From NCBI RefSeq assembly GCF_008369325.1, contig NZ_VOBI01000024.1:1-64000 (forward strand): DNA of 64,000 nucleotides, read 5' to 3'. Positions 48,977 to 58,394 of the stretch are shown piece after piece; positions within the stretch are counted from its first letter, which is position 1, and each line of letters begins with the position of its first letter. The notes under the pieces are model-generated. The model saw only the letters and a list, made by a program, of their open reading frames with translations. It was not told where the DNA came from and searched no databases. This DNA is from Pseudomonas sp. ANT_H12B (lineage in GTDB: Bacteria; Pseudomonadota; Gammaproteobacteria; Pseudomonadales; Pseudomonadaceae). Position numbers and translations under genes: made by a program.

Positions 48977-49909
48977 TCAACCGCGTTTTTTGTACAACTT
49001 CGGCTCGCCCGGCGGACGGCTTTTGAACCGGCGATGGGCCCAGAGGTATTGCTCCGGGCATTCGCGCAAGACGCCTTCGATCCATTGGTTGATCCGCAGG
49101 CAGTCCGCTTCTTCGCTATCGCCGGGGAAGTTCTCGAGCGGCGCGTGGATCATCAGACGATAGCCACTGCCGTCCGCCATGCGTTCTTGGGTGAACGGCA
49201 CCACCAGCGCCTTGCCCAGTCGCGCAAATTTGCTGGTGGCAGTGACAGTAGCGGCCTGAATTCCGAACAGCGGCACGAAGATACTTTGCTTGGCGCCGTA
49301 GTCCTGATCCGGTGCGTACCAGATTGCCCGACCGGCTCGCAGCAGTTTGAGCATGCCGCGCACGTCTTCGCGCTCGATCGCCAGCGAGTCGAGGTTATGC
49401 CGCTCGCGGCCACTGCGCTGGATGTAATCGAACAGCGGGTTCTTGTGCTCGCGGTACATGCCGTCGATGGTGTGCTGCTGACCGAGCAACGCCGCGCCGA
49501 TTTCCAGCGTGGTGAAATGCACGGCCATCAAAATTACACCCTTGCCGTCGCGCTGGGCCTTTTTCAGATGCTCCAGCCCCTCGACATGGGCGAGCTTGGC
49601 CAGACGCTCGCGCGCCCACCACCAGCTCATGGCCATTTCGAAGAAAGCGATGCCGGTGGAGGCGAAGTTTTCCTTTAGCAGCCGCTTGCGCTCGGCAGCG
49701 GATTTTTCAGGGAAACACAGTTCAAGATTGCGTTTGGCAATGCGCCGTCGGTCGCCCGCTACCCGGTACATCAATGCACCCAGCAGTCGACCGATAAACA
49801 GCAACGCCGGATATGGCAACTGAACAATCAGCCACAACAGCCCCAAGCCACACCACAGCGGCCAGAAACGCGGAGAAAGAAATGCTGTTCGAAAACGCGG
49901 GCGATCCAT
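48977..49909 (-). CDS. LpxL/HtrB family lipid A acyltransferase
   Basis: This 310-aa inner-membrane enzyme adds a secondary acyl chain to lipid A. An N-terminal helix lies at about 14-40. The catalytic H-x4-E pair is His131 and Glu136 in VHFTTLE. YAPDQDYG is typical (about 196-203). The ATG at 49909 follows GGAACCTTTA; the longer frame upstream would overlap minC and is not homologous. Pseudomonas has several LpxL-type paralogues and this gene lies next to minCDE. Confidence 0.9.
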   Translation of the reverse strand: MDRPRFRTAFLSPRFWPLWCGLGLLWLIVQLPYPALLFIGRLLGALMYRVAGDRRRIAKRNLELCFPEKSAAERKRLLKENFASTGIAFFEMAMSWWWARERLAKLAHVEGLEHLKKAQRDGKGVILMAVHFTTLEIGAALLGQQHTIDGMYREHKNPLFDYIQRSGRERHNLDSLAIEREDVRGMLKLLRAGRAIWYAPDQDYGAKQSIFVPLFGIQAATVTATSKFARLGKALVVPFTQERMADGSGYRLMIHAPLENFPGDSEEADCLRINQWIEGVLRECPEQYLWAHRRFKSRPPGEPKLYKKRG

Positions 49910-50026
49910 TAAAGGTTCCGGAAAGACAATGGCCGCGCATTCTACATCGTTCGACCCGGCTTGCGGCTTGCGGGCGTTCTCGTTATAAGTCTCGGCACTT
50001 TTAGTGACAAGCCGTTGTATGCCGAC

Positions 50027-50764
50027 ATGAGCCAAACCGAACCGCTAGACCAAGATCCCGTGTTCCAGCTGAAGGGCAGCATGCTCGCCATTACGGTGCT
50101 GGAACTGGCCCGCAACGACCTCGACAACCTCGATCGTCAACTGGCCGCCAAGGTCGCCCAGGCGCCTAACTTCTTCAGTAACGCGCCGCTGGTGCTGGCC
50201 CTGGACAAACTTCCGGCCAGCGAAGGCGCAGTCGACCTGCCAGGCCTGATGCGCGTTTGCCGCCAGCATGGTCTGCGCACCCTGGCGATCCGTGCCAGCC
50301 GAATTGAAGACATCGCCGCGGCGATCGCCGTCGACCTGCCGGTGCTGCCGCCGTCGGGCGCGCGGGAACGTCCGCTGGACCTGCACGAAGGCGAGGTGAA
50401 GAAAAAACCGGAAAAACCGCCTGAGCCGACCATTAAACCGACCAAGATCATCACGTCGCCAGTACGTGGTGGCCAGCAGATTTATGCGCAGGGTTGCGAT
50501 CTGGTGGTGATCTCCTCGGTCAGCCCGGGGGCGGAACTTCTGGCCGATGGGAACATCCATGTATACGGCCCGATGCGCGGTCGTGTGTTGGCCGGCGTCA
50601 AAGGCGACACGAAAGCCAGGATTTTCTGTCAGCAGATGAGCGCTGAACTGGTCTCTATCGCAGGGCATTACAAGGTTTCCGAAGATCTGCGTCGCGACCC
50701 CTTGTGGGGCGCGGGTGTACAGGTCAGCTTGTCGGGCGATGTGTTGAACATCATTCGCCTTTAA
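50027..50764 (+). CDS. minC: Septum site-determining protein MinC
   Basis: This 245-aa inhibitor of FtsZ ring formation has an N-terminal domain (about 1-110) acting on FtsZ, a Lys/Pro linker (about 118-135, VKKKPEKPPEPTIKP) and a C-terminal beta-helix (about 140-245) with VRGGQQIYA and GRVLAGVKGD that binds MinD and FtsZ. Start 50027 (MSQTEPLDQ) is chosen over 49961 because the upstream extension overlaps the divergent gene's promoter. First gene of minCDE; a 200-bp gap separates it from minD. Confidence 0.96.
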   Translation: MSQTEPLDQDPVFQLKGSMLAITVLELARNDLDNLDRQLAAKVAQAPNFFSNAPLVLALDKLPASEGAVDLPGLMRVCRQHGLRTLAIRASRIEDIAAAIAVDLPVLPPSGARERPLDLHEGEVKKKPEKPPEPTIKPTKIITSPVRGGQQIYAQGCDLVVISSVSPGAELLADGNIHVYGPMRGRVLAGVKGDTKARIFCQQMSAELVSIAGHYKVSEDLRRDPLWGAGVQVSLSGDVLNIIRL

Positions 50765-50965
50765 CGGATACTGCCGCATTTTCCAAGCATCTCTAAAACG
50801 TAGCGAAAACGGCTCAAACGAAGTAGGAAAAAGGCAAAAAGCAGTGTTTACCGGGGGTAAGCGCCGCTCAGAACCGGCTTCCAGCCAAGGCTGTCCGACT
50901 GCAGTAGTTTTTCAAGAGATGTTTTTCAGGGGCTAAATGTCCTTTTTCCTTAGGGGTGAAACACC

Positions 50966-51778
50966 TTGGCCAAGATTCTCGTGGTTACATCCGGCAAGGG
51001 TGGTGTGGGTAAGACCACCACCAGCGCCGCTATCGGTACCGGCCTCGCTCTGCGTGGCCACAAAACAGTCATCGTCGACTTCGACGTCGGTTTGCGTAAC
51101 CTCGACCTGATCATGGGTTGCGAGCGTCGCGTGGTGTATGACTTCGTCAATGTTGTGAACGGCGAAGCGAACCTGCAGCAAGCCCTGATCAAAGACAAGC
51201 GCCTGGAAAACCTCTACGTACTGGCCGCCAGTCAGACCCGCGACAAAGACGCGCTGACTGTCGAAGGCGTGGAAAAAGTGTTGATGGCGCTGAAAGAAGA
51301 CTTCGAATTCGTGGTCTGCGATTCGCCGGCGGGCATCGAGAAAGGCGCCCACCTGGCCATGTACTTCGCCGACGAAGCGATCATCGTGACCAACCCGGAA
51401 GTGTCTTCGGTTCGTGACTCGGACCGCATGCTGGGCCTGCTGGCCAGCAAATCGCGCCGCGCTGAAAAAGGCGAAGAAGCGATCAAGGAACACTTGCTGC
51501 TGACCCGCTACAACCCGCAACGCGTCAGTGACGGCGAAATGCTTGGCGTCGAAGACGTCAAGGAAATCCTGGCAGTCGCCCTGTTGGGTGTCATTCCGGA
51601 ATCCCAAGCGGTACTTAAAGCTTCCAACTCGGGCGTACCCGTGATTCTCGACGACCAGAGCGATGCCGGTCAGGCATACAGCGATGCAGTCGATCGTCTG
51701 CTGGGCAAAACCGTGGAGCATCGTTTCCTCGATGTGACGAAGAAGGGCTTCTTCGAGCGCCTGTTTGGAGGTAGATAA
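50966..51778 (+). CDS. minD: Septum site-determining ATPase MinD
   Basis: This 270-aa membrane-bound ATPase oscillates with MinE and recruits MinC. The deviant Walker A is KGGVGKTT (about 10-17), with FDVGLRNLD (about 38-46) and a C-terminal amphipathic helix ending KKGFFERLFGGR that inserts into the membrane. The start is TTG (50966) after AGGGGTGAAACACC; no ATG lies close by. It overlaps minE by one base (TAATG). Confidence 0.97.
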   Translation: MAKILVVTSGKGGVGKTTTSAAIGTGLALRGHKTVIVDFDVGLRNLDLIMGCERRVVYDFVNVVNGEANLQQALIKDKRLENLYVLAASQTRDKDALTVEGVEKVLMALKEDFEFVVCDSPAGIEKGAHLAMYFADEAIIVTNPEVSSVRDSDRMLGLLASKSRRAEKGEEAIKEHLLLTRYNPQRVSDGEMLGVEDVKEILAVALLGVIPESQAVLKASNSGVPVILDDQSDAGQAYSDAVDRLLGKTVEHRFLDVTKKGFFERLFGGR

Positions 51779-52032
51779 TGAATCTTTTCGACTTCTTTCG
51801 TGCCAGCAAAAAAGTCAGCACCGCGTCGGTAGCGAAAGAGCGTCTACAGATCATTGTGGCGCATGAACGCGGCCAACGCAGTACGCCGGACTACCTGCCA
51901 GCCTTGCAGAAGGAACTGGTCGAGGTGATCCGCAAGTACGTCAATATCGGGTCCGATGACGTGCACGTCGCTCTTGAAAACCAGGGCAGTTGCTCGATTC
52001 TGGAACTCAATATCACCCTGCCAGATCGCTAG
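51778..52032 (+). CDS. minE: Cell division topological specificity factor MinE
   Basis: This 84-aa protein drives MinCD oscillation so that the ring forms at midcell. The N-terminal part (about 1-33, with MNLFDFFRASKK and KERLQIIVAHER) binds MinD and membrane. The C-terminal part (about 35-84, KYVNIGSDDVHVALENQ and LELNITLP) dimerises. It overlaps the minD stop by one base, and a large hairpin follows the stop codon. Confidence 0.97.
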   Translation: MNLFDFFRASKKVSTASVAKERLQIIVAHERGQRSTPDYLPALQKELVEVIRKYVNIGSDDVHVALENQGSCSILELNITLPDR

Positions 52033-52049
52033 TCGACTCGGCTGGAGCC

Positions 52050-52106
52050 ACGGCGGCTCAGGGCCCTTCTGCCACTGGAAGGGTTCTGAGCCGCCGTTGG
52101 CGTTTG
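52050..52106 (+). terminator. Terminator of minCDE
   Basis: ACGGCGGCTCAG (52050-52061) pairs with CTGAGCCGCCGT (52086-52097), with CCCTTC/GAAGGG inside. GTTGGCGTTTGTT follows, so the U-tract is weak and some read-through into rluA is possible. Confidence 0.7.
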
Positions 52107-52122
52107 TTACGAGGCTGTTTTA

Positions 52123-52758
52123 ATGCCGCTGTCCAACATCCGCATCATCCATCAGGACGCCGCCGTACTCGTGGTGGATAAACCGACCCTGTTGCTCTCC
52201 GTCCCTGGCCGGGCCGACGACAACAAGGACTGCCTGATCACCCGCCTGCAAGAAAACGGCTACCCGGAAGCGCGAATCGTCCATCGACTGGATTGGGAGA
52301 CCTCCGGCATCATCCTGCTGGCTCGTGACCCGGACACTCATCGCGAGCTGTCTCGGCAATTTCACGACCGCGAAACCGAAAAGGCCTACACCGCCCTGTG
52401 CTGGGGTCAGCCGGAACTGGATAGCGGCAGCATCGATCTGCCATTACGCTACGATCCGCCGACCAAGCCACGCCACGTGGTGGACCATGAATTCGGCAAA
52501 CATGCGCTGACCTTCTGGCGTGTGCTGGAGCGTTGCGGCGACTGGTGCCGCGTTGAACTGACGCCGATCACCGGCCGCTCCCATCAGTTGCGCGTGCACA
52601 TGCTGTCCATCGGCCACCCGTTGCTGGGTGACGGGCTCTATGCCCATGAGCAAGCACTGGCTGCCTGGCCACGACTGTGCCTGCACGCCAGCATGCTCAG
52701 CTTCACCCATCCCCAGACCGGTGAACGTTTGCGTTTCGAGTGCCCGGCACCGTTCTAG
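52123..52758 (+). CDS. rluA: RluA family pseudouridine synthase
   Basis: This 211-aa enzyme makes pseudouridine in 23S rRNA and, for RluA itself, in some tRNAs. The catalytic Asp57 lies in HRLDWETSGIILLAR. TGRSHQLRVHM (about 150-160) and GHPLLGDGLY follow. No S4 domain, as in short RluA. Located directly after minCDE. Confidence 0.92.
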   Translation: MPLSNIRIIHQDAAVLVVDKPTLLLSVPGRADDNKDCLITRLQENGYPEARIVHRLDWETSGIILLARDPDTHRELSRQFHDRETEKAYTALCWGQPELDSGSIDLPLRYDPPTKPRHVVDHEFGKHALTFWRVLERCGDWCRVELTPITGRSHQLRVHMLSIGHPLLGDGLYAHEQALAAWPRLCLHASMLSFTHPQTGERLRFECPAPF

Positions 52759-52773
52759 GCGGAACACACATAA

Positions 52774-52864
52774 CCTGTGGGAGCGGGCTTGCCCGCGATA
52801 GCGGTGTATCAGCCAACATTAATGTTGAATGTGAGTCTGCTATCGCGAGCAAGCTCCCACAGGG
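52774..52864. repeat. REP inverted pair
   Basis: CCTGTGGGAGCGGGCTTGCCCGCGATAG and CTATCGCGAGCAAGCTCCCACAGG, a mixed pair in the rluA-apeB gap. Confidence 0.85.
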
Positions 52865-52966
52865 GATCTTTTCCGGACATTATCTCGGGGGCAACCTCAG
52901 CCCCAGTCCACCGCCAATTCTGTGGCCAATACGGTAAACTTGCGCCATTGCTGTCTGGAGTTTTTT

Positions 52967-54256
52967 ATGCGCGAAGAGTTGAACCAAGGCCTGATCGACT
53001 TCCTCAAGGCCTCCCCTACCCCGTTCCATGCCACTGCCAGCCTTGTTCAGCGGCTGGAAGCGGCGGGCTATCAACGCCTCGACGAGCGCGAGCCGTGGAC
53101 CACCGAAGCCAATGGTCGCTATTACGTCACCCGCAACGATTCATCCATCGTTGCGTTCAAGATGGGCCGTCACTCACCGCTGCACGGCGGCATTCGTTTG
53201 GTCGGCGCCCATACCGATAGCCCGTGCCTGCGGGTCAAGCCCCAGCCGGAACTGCAACGCCAGGGTTTTTGGCAACTGGGCGTCGAAGTCTATGGCGGCG
53301 CACTGCTGGCGCCGTGGTTCGACCGTGACCTGTCCCTGGCCGGCCGCGTGACCTTCCGCCGTGACGGCAAGGTCGAAAGCCAGTTGATCGATTTCAAGGC
53401 GCCGATCGCCACGATTCCGAACCTGGCCATCCACCTCAACCGTGAAGCCAACATGGGTTGGGCGATCAATGCCCAGACCGAACTGCCGCCGATCCTCGCG
53501 CAATTTGCCGGTGACGAGCGCGTAGATTTCCGCGCCGTGCTCACCGACCAGCTCGCCCGCGAACACGGCTTGAACGCCGACGTGGTGCTCGATTACGAGC
53601 TGAGTTTCTACGATACCCAAAGCGCTGCAGTCATCGGCCTGCATGGCGATTTCATCGCCGGTGCGCGCCTGGACAATTTGTTGTCGTGCTACGCCGGCCT
53701 GCAAGCGTTGCTAACCACCGAAACCGACGAAACCTGCGTGCTGGTATGCAACGATCACGAAGAAGTCGGTTCCTGTTCGGCTTGCGGTGCCGATGGCCCG
53801 ATGCTCGAACAAACGCTGCGTCGCCTGTTGCCCGAAGGTGATGAATTCGTACGGACCATTCAGAAATCCCTGCTGGTCTCGGCGGACAACGCCCACGGCG
53901 TGCACCCCAACTACGCCGACAAGCACGACGCCAACCACGGCCCGAAACTCAACGCCGGCCCGGTCATCAAGGTCAACAGCAATCAGCGCTACGCCACCAA
54001 CAGCGAAACCGCCGGGTTCTTCCGCCATCTGTGCATGGCCGAAGAAGTGCCGGTGCAGAGCTTCGTGGTACGCAGCGACATGGGCTGCGGCTCGACCATC
54101 GGCCCGATCACCGCCAGCCACCTGGGCGTGCGCACCGTGGACATCGGCTTACCGACATTCGCCATGCACTCGATCCGCGAGCTGTGTGGCAGCCATGACC
54201 TGGCACACCTGGTCAAAGTGCTGAGCGCGTTTTACACCTGCCGCGAGTTGCCGTAG
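52967..54256 (+). CDS. apeB: M18 family aminopeptidase ApeB
   Basis: This 429-aa zinc metallo-aminopeptidase removes N-terminal (often acidic or neutral) residues. Metal and active-site blocks are HTDSPCLRVK (about 78-87), DNLLSCYAGL, CNDHEEVGS (about 260-268) and the late RSDMGCGSTIGPI. The ATG at 52967 follows TGGAGTTTTTT; a longer frame from 52922 is rejected. Cytoplasmic; no signal peptide. A REP follows the stop. Confidence 0.94.
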   Translation: MREELNQGLIDFLKASPTPFHATASLVQRLEAAGYQRLDEREPWTTEANGRYYVTRNDSSIVAFKMGRHSPLHGGIRLVGAHTDSPCLRVKPQPELQRQGFWQLGVEVYGGALLAPWFDRDLSLAGRVTFRRDGKVESQLIDFKAPIATIPNLAIHLNREANMGWAINAQTELPPILAQFAGDERVDFRAVLTDQLAREHGLNADVVLDYELSFYDTQSAAVIGLHGDFIAGARLDNLLSCYAGLQALLTTETDETCVLVCNDHEEVGSCSACGADGPMLEQTLRRLLPEGDEFVRTIQKSLLVSADNAHGVHPNYADKHDANHGPKLNAGPVIKVNSNQRYATNSETAGFFRHLCMAEEVPVQSFVVRSDMGCGSTIGPITASHLGVRTVDIGLPTFAMHSIRELCGSHDLAHLVKVLSAFYTCRELP

Positions 54257-54279
54257 TTCCTGAAGAGCATCGTCGGATC

Positions 54280-54347
54280 GCCGCCCGGAGCAAGCCCACT
54301 CCCACAGGTTAATGCGAAACCCTGTGGGAGCGGGCTTGCCCGCGATG
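54280..54347. repeat. REP inverted pair, one arm diverged
   Basis: The left arm GCCGCCCGGAGCAAGCCCACTCCCACAGG is degenerate. The right arm CCTGTGGGAGCGGGCTTGCCCGCGATGG is intact. Confidence 0.8.
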
Positions 54348-54464
54348 GCGTCAGTTCCAGCAACACAAATTTTATGATTGCGGTGATTCATTTCTGATAC
54401 ACCTCACCACCGGTCGCCCAAAAGTCACCTAGACTTACGTTACCCCTACGACAAGGCAGTCGCC

Positions 54465-54641
54465 ATGATCTCGATGTCCTCGTTTCACGCCATGCTGATC
54501 CCCATTCTCGCCGGGATGATCATGCTGGCTATCGGCTTCAATTTTCGTGACAAGAACGCCGGTGTGTTCGCGATGTGGGTCGGTATGCTGATGATCCTTG
54601 CCACCGTGGTGTTCAAGATCCTCGCCAAACTCAACGAATAA
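54465..54641 (+). CDS. 58-residue two-helix membrane protein
   Basis: A short gene reads MISMSSFHAMLIPILAG and continues with two membrane helices (about 10-26 and 34-54) and a charged hairpin NFRDKNAG between them. AAGGCAGTCGCC precedes the ATG at good spacing; an internal Met at residue 4 is an alternative. I recall a similar small gene after apeB in PAO1 (unverified). Function unknown. Its convergence of features supports a real gene. Confidence 0.65.
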   Translation: MISMSSFHAMLIPILAGMIMLAIGFNFRDKNAGVFAMWVGMLMILATVVFKILAKLNE

Positions 54642-54719
54642 ATCCTCAGCCCTGGCTCGCATTGATTTTGACGGGCTCGTACACTCGATCGATCCGCTCA
54701 TCCCGAGGTTGACCGCCTA

Positions 54720-56879
54720 GTGTTCGCTCGTCTTCTTACCCTGCCGTGCTTCTTCCTTACCTGCCTCATGATGATGCTGCTGCCGATGCCGCCTGCCCAG
54801 GCGGCCGGCCTGCCGAGCTTGCTCAACGGCTCAGCGAAAACCCAGCCGGAAGCGCAGGAACCCTTGGGGCAATCCCTGGATGAAGTGATCAAGTCGCTGG
54901 AAAACGATCAGCAACGCACCCAACTGCTGGCAGACTTGAAGAGGCTGCGCGACGTCACCAAAAAAGCCCAGCCGATCGCCGAACAAGGTGTGCTGGGTCT
55001 GATTGGCGGCACGCTGGCCAATTTCGAAAAGCAGTTTTCCGGCGCCGACAGCCCTATCACGCGCTGGTCCAATGAATTCGATCTGGCCAAGGATGAACTG
55101 TCGGCACTGGTGCTGCCGGCCAATGAATGGCTGCCGATCATCTTTGCTTTCGCCATGATTCTGATGGTCTGGAGCCTGCTGGCGGCCGCGCTGATCTGGC
55201 TCGGCCACCGGGTACGGATGCGCTTCGGCCTGACCGAAGAACTGCCGCAACACCCCAAAGCTCTGGACATGCTGCGCTTTGCCCTGCGCAAACTCGGGCC
55301 GTGGCTGATTGCCTTGGTGATCACGGTCTACATGAGCTATGCCCTGCCCTCGTCATTGGGCAAAAGCCTGGCCATGGTGCTGGCTTATGCGTTGGTGGTC
55401 GGCACCTGTTTTTCGGCAATCTGCGTGATTGCCTTTTCCGTGCTCGACGGCCCGCACCGCCACCGCGCCTTGTATATCCTGCGGCATCAGGCCTTTCGAC
55501 CGTTGTGGCTGATCGGCAGTTTCGCAGCCTTCGGTGAAGCCCTGAGCGATCCGCGACTGGTCACCAGCCTCGGCAGTCACCTTGCTCATTCCGCGTCGAC
55601 TTTCGCCAACGTGCTGGCGGCGATCTCGACGGGGTTGTTCATCCTGCGCTTCCGTCGCCCCATCGCACACTTGATCCGCAATCAACCCCTGTCACGTCGC
55701 CTGACTCGCCGGGCCCTGAGCGACACCATCGATATTCTCGGCACCTTCTGGTATTTGCCGGCGCTGGTGCTGGTGTGCATTTCGCTGTTCGCGACATTCA
55801 TTTCGGCGGGCGATACCAGCACCGCATTACGCCAGTCGCTGATCTGCACGGTGCTGTTGGTGTTGTGCATGGTCATCAATGGTCTGGTGCGTCGGCACTC
55901 GCTCAAACCACAACGCAGCGTGAAACGCCACGCGCTGTATTCAGATCGCCTGAAAAGCTTCTGCTACACCCTCGCCCATCTGTTTGTGTGGCTGGTGTTC
56001 ATTGAGCTCGGCCTGCGGGTCTGGGGCATGTCGCTGATCCGCTTCACCGAAGGCGAGGGCCATGAAGTCAGCGTCAAACTGTTCAGCCTCGGCGGCACGC
56101 TGATTTTTGCCTGGCTGATCTGGATCCTCAGCGACACCGTCGTGCACCACGCCCTCACTCGCTCGCGCAAAGGCCTGGCCAACGCTCGCGCGCAGACGAT
56201 GATGCCGCTGATCCGCAACGTGTTGTTCGTGGCCATTTTCATCATCGCGCTGATCGTCGCCCTGGCGAACATGGGCATGAACGTGACGCCGCTGCTGGCC
56301 GGTGCCGGCGTGATCGGCCTGGCCATCGGTTTCGGTGCGCAGTCGCTGGTCGCCGACCTGATCACCGGGCTGTTCATCATCATCGAAGACTCCCTGGCCA
56401 TCGACGACTACGTGGACGTCGGCGGTCACCTGGGCACCGTCGAAGGGCTGACGATCCGTACTGTGCGCCTGCGGGACATCGACGGCATCGTCCACACCAT
56501 TCCGTTCAGCGAAATCAAGAGCATCAAGAACTATTCCCGGGAATTCGGCTACGCAATCTTCCGGGTGGCAGTGCCTTACAACATGGAAATAGATGAAGCG
56601 ATCAAACTGATGCGCGAAGTCGGCCAGAAGATGCGCACAGATCCATTGCAACGCCGCAATATCTGGTCGCCACTGGAGATTCAGGGGGTGGAAAGTTTCG
56701 AATCCGGCAGTGCGATTCTTCGCGCCCGGTTCAAGACTGCTCCGATCAAACAGTGGGAAGTTTCCCGAGCGTTCAATCTGTCCCTCAAGCGGCATCTGGA
56801 TGAGGCCGGACTCGACCTGGCCACACCACGCATGAGTGTGCAGGTGATCACGGCCGGCGGTGGGCCGCAGAAGGAATAG
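54720..56879 (+). CDS. Large MscS-type mechanosensitive channel
   Basis: This 719-aa inner-membrane channel has a signal peptide (about 1-28, ending AQA/AG), a periplasmic helical region (about 30-125), a set of extra helices (about 135-480) and a C-terminal MscS domain. The pore helix lies around VTPLLAGAGVIGLAIGFGAQSLVADLITG (about 522-550), followed by the vestibule with SIKNYSREFGY. It resembles the YbdG/MscM-like branch and opens on osmotic downshock. It starts at GTG (54720) after CCGAGGTTGACCGCCTA. Confidence 0.9.
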   Translation: MFARLLTLPCFFLTCLMMMLLPMPPAQAAGLPSLLNGSAKTQPEAQEPLGQSLDEVIKSLENDQQRTQLLADLKRLRDVTKKAQPIAEQGVLGLIGGTLANFEKQFSGADSPITRWSNEFDLAKDELSALVLPANEWLPIIFAFAMILMVWSLLAAALIWLGHRVRMRFGLTEELPQHPKALDMLRFALRKLGPWLIALVITVYMSYALPSSLGKSLAMVLAYALVVGTCFSAICVIAFSVLDGPHRHRALYILRHQAFRPLWLIGSFAAFGEALSDPRLVTSLGSHLAHSASTFANVLAAISTGLFILRFRRPIAHLIRNQPLSRRLTRRALSDTIDILGTFWYLPALVLVCISLFATFISAGDTSTALRQSLICTVLLVLCMVINGLVRRHSLKPQRSVKRHALYSDRLKSFCYTLAHLFVWLVFIELGLRVWGMSLIRFTEGEGHEVSVKLFSLGGTLIFAWLIWILSDTVVHHALTRSRKGLANARAQTMMPLIRNVLFVAIFIIALIVALANMGMNVTPLLAGAGVIGLAIGFGAQSLVADLITGLFIIIEDSLAIDDYVDVGGHLGTVEGLTIRTVRLRDIDGIVHTIPFSEIKSIKNYSREFGYAIFRVAVPYNMEIDEAIKLMREVGQKMRTDPLQRRNIWSPLEIQGVESFESGSAILRARFKTAPIKQWEVSRAFNLSLKRHLDEAGLDLATPRMSVQVITAGGGPQKE

Positions 56880-56944
56880 CACGATCGACGGCCCCTTTGG
56901 TCACAGGCACTGAAACCTGAAAATAATAGTCATGGAGAAAACCG

Positions 56945-58282
56945 ATGCAGCTGACCCGCATTGCACAGACTTGCTTGCTCACCCTGTTCGGCGCACTGGC
57001 CGGCCACGCCAGCGCGGACACCCTGGAAGGCGCCCGCACGCACATTGCCGAACAGGCCAAAGCCCTCGAGCCCGAGCTGCTGGAAACCCGTCGCGATATC
57101 CACGCCCATCCGGAACTGGGCAACACCGAAAAGCGCACCTCGGAACGGGTCGCCAAGCAGCTGCGAGCCATGGGCCTGGAAGTAAAAACCGGAGTCGCCC
57201 GCACCGGTGTGGTCGCGGTATTGAAAGGCGCCCTGCCCGGTCCGACCGTAGCCTTGCGCGCCGACATGGATGCGCTGCCCGTCAAGGAAGTTTCGGACCT
57301 GCCCTTCGCCTCGAAAGCCAAAGGCACCTACCTCGATAAAGAAGTTGATGTGATGCATGCCTGCGGTCACGACGCCCACACCGCGATCCTGCTCAGCACG
57401 GCGAAAATTCTTACGGGTATGCGCGACACCTTGCCCGGCACCGTGGTGTTCTACTTCCAGCCCGCCGAAGAAGGCCCAAGCGATTTCATCCCCGATGGAA
57501 AAAACACCTGGGGCGCGAAAATGATGATCCAGGAAGGCGTGATGAAGTCACCGAAACCGGACGCGGTGTTCGGTCTGCACGTCTGGGCCGGCGTTCCCGC
57601 GGGCCAGATCGCCTACCGCCCGGGACCTACCCTGGCCAGCTCCGACGACCTGCGGATCAAAATCCTCGGCAAACAAACCCACGCCGGCCGGCCTTGGGAC
57701 GGCATCGACCCGATCACTGTCGGCGCGCAAACCATCGTCGGCCTGCAAACCGTGGTCAGCCGCCGCACCGACATTTCGTCCTTTCCGTCAGTGGTCAGCA
57801 TCGGCACCATCAATGGCGGCACTCGCTACAACATCATTCCCGAGTCGGTGGACATGAGCGGCACCATCCGCTCCTACGATTACGGCATCCGCCAGAAACT
57901 GCATGCCGACGTGCGCCAGACCGTGGAGAAAATTGCCGAAAGCGGCGGTGCGAAAGCCGAAGTGACCATCATCGAGAAATACGACCCGACGATTAACAAC
58001 CCGGCGCTGACCGAGAAAATGTTGCCGACGTTGCGCTGGGCGGCGAAGGACGATGTGGTGCAGGGGCCGTTGGTGGGTGGCGCGGAGGACTTTTCGTTCT
58101 ACGCCAAGGAAGCGCCGGGGTTGTTTGTGTTTTTGGGGGTGACGCCGCGAGATCAGGACATGAGCAAGGCTGCGCCGAATCATAATCCGGGGTTCTTTGT
58201 GGATGAGTCGGCGTTGGTGGTTGGGGTGAGGACGTTGGCGTCGTTGGCTACCGATTACCTGTATACCAATGCCAAACCCTGA
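56945..58282 (+). CDS. Exported M20 family amidohydrolase (hippurate hydrolase-like)
   Basis: This 445-aa metallo-amidohydrolase has a signal peptide (about 1-24, ending GHASA). The M20 metal-binding blocks are MHACGHDAHTA (about 135-145) and FQPAEEGPSDF (about 176-186), and the dimerisation insert is in the middle. It resembles secreted carboxypeptidase/IAA-amino acid or hippurate hydrolases that free an amino acid from an acyl amide. GATGGAGAAAACCG precedes the ATG. It lies between the MscS gene and a GntR/ABC locus, without a clear link to either. Confidence 0.88.
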   Translation: MQLTRIAQTCLLTLFGALAGHASADTLEGARTHIAEQAKALEPELLETRRDIHAHPELGNTEKRTSERVAKQLRAMGLEVKTGVARTGVVAVLKGALPGPTVALRADMDALPVKEVSDLPFASKAKGTYLDKEVDVMHACGHDAHTAILLSTAKILTGMRDTLPGTVVFYFQPAEEGPSDFIPDGKNTWGAKMMIQEGVMKSPKPDAVFGLHVWAGVPAGQIAYRPGPTLASSDDLRIKILGKQTHAGRPWDGIDPITVGAQTIVGLQTVVSRRTDISSFPSVVSIGTINGGTRYNIIPESVDMSGTIRSYDYGIRQKLHADVRQTVEKIAESGGAKAEVTIIEKYDPTINNPALTEKMLPTLRWAAKDDVVQGPLVGGAEDFSFYAKEAPGLFVFLGVTPRDQDMSKAAPNHNPGFFVDESALVVGVRTLASLATDYLYTNAKP

Positions 58283-58306
58283 GATTTTAGTTGCCTGTCA
58301 GGGCCT

Positions 58307-58371
58307 CATCGCGGCAAGCCCGCTCCCACAGGGTTCCGTATCAATCTGTGGGAGCGGGCTTGCCCGCAATG
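58307..58371. repeat. REP inverted pair
   Basis: CATCGCGGCAAGCCCGCTCCCACAG and CTGTGGGAGCGGGCTTGCCCGCAATGG, between the amidohydrolase gene and the convergent GntR gene. Confidence 0.85.
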
Positions 58372-58394
58372 GGGCGACGACGCGGACTCCCGGG

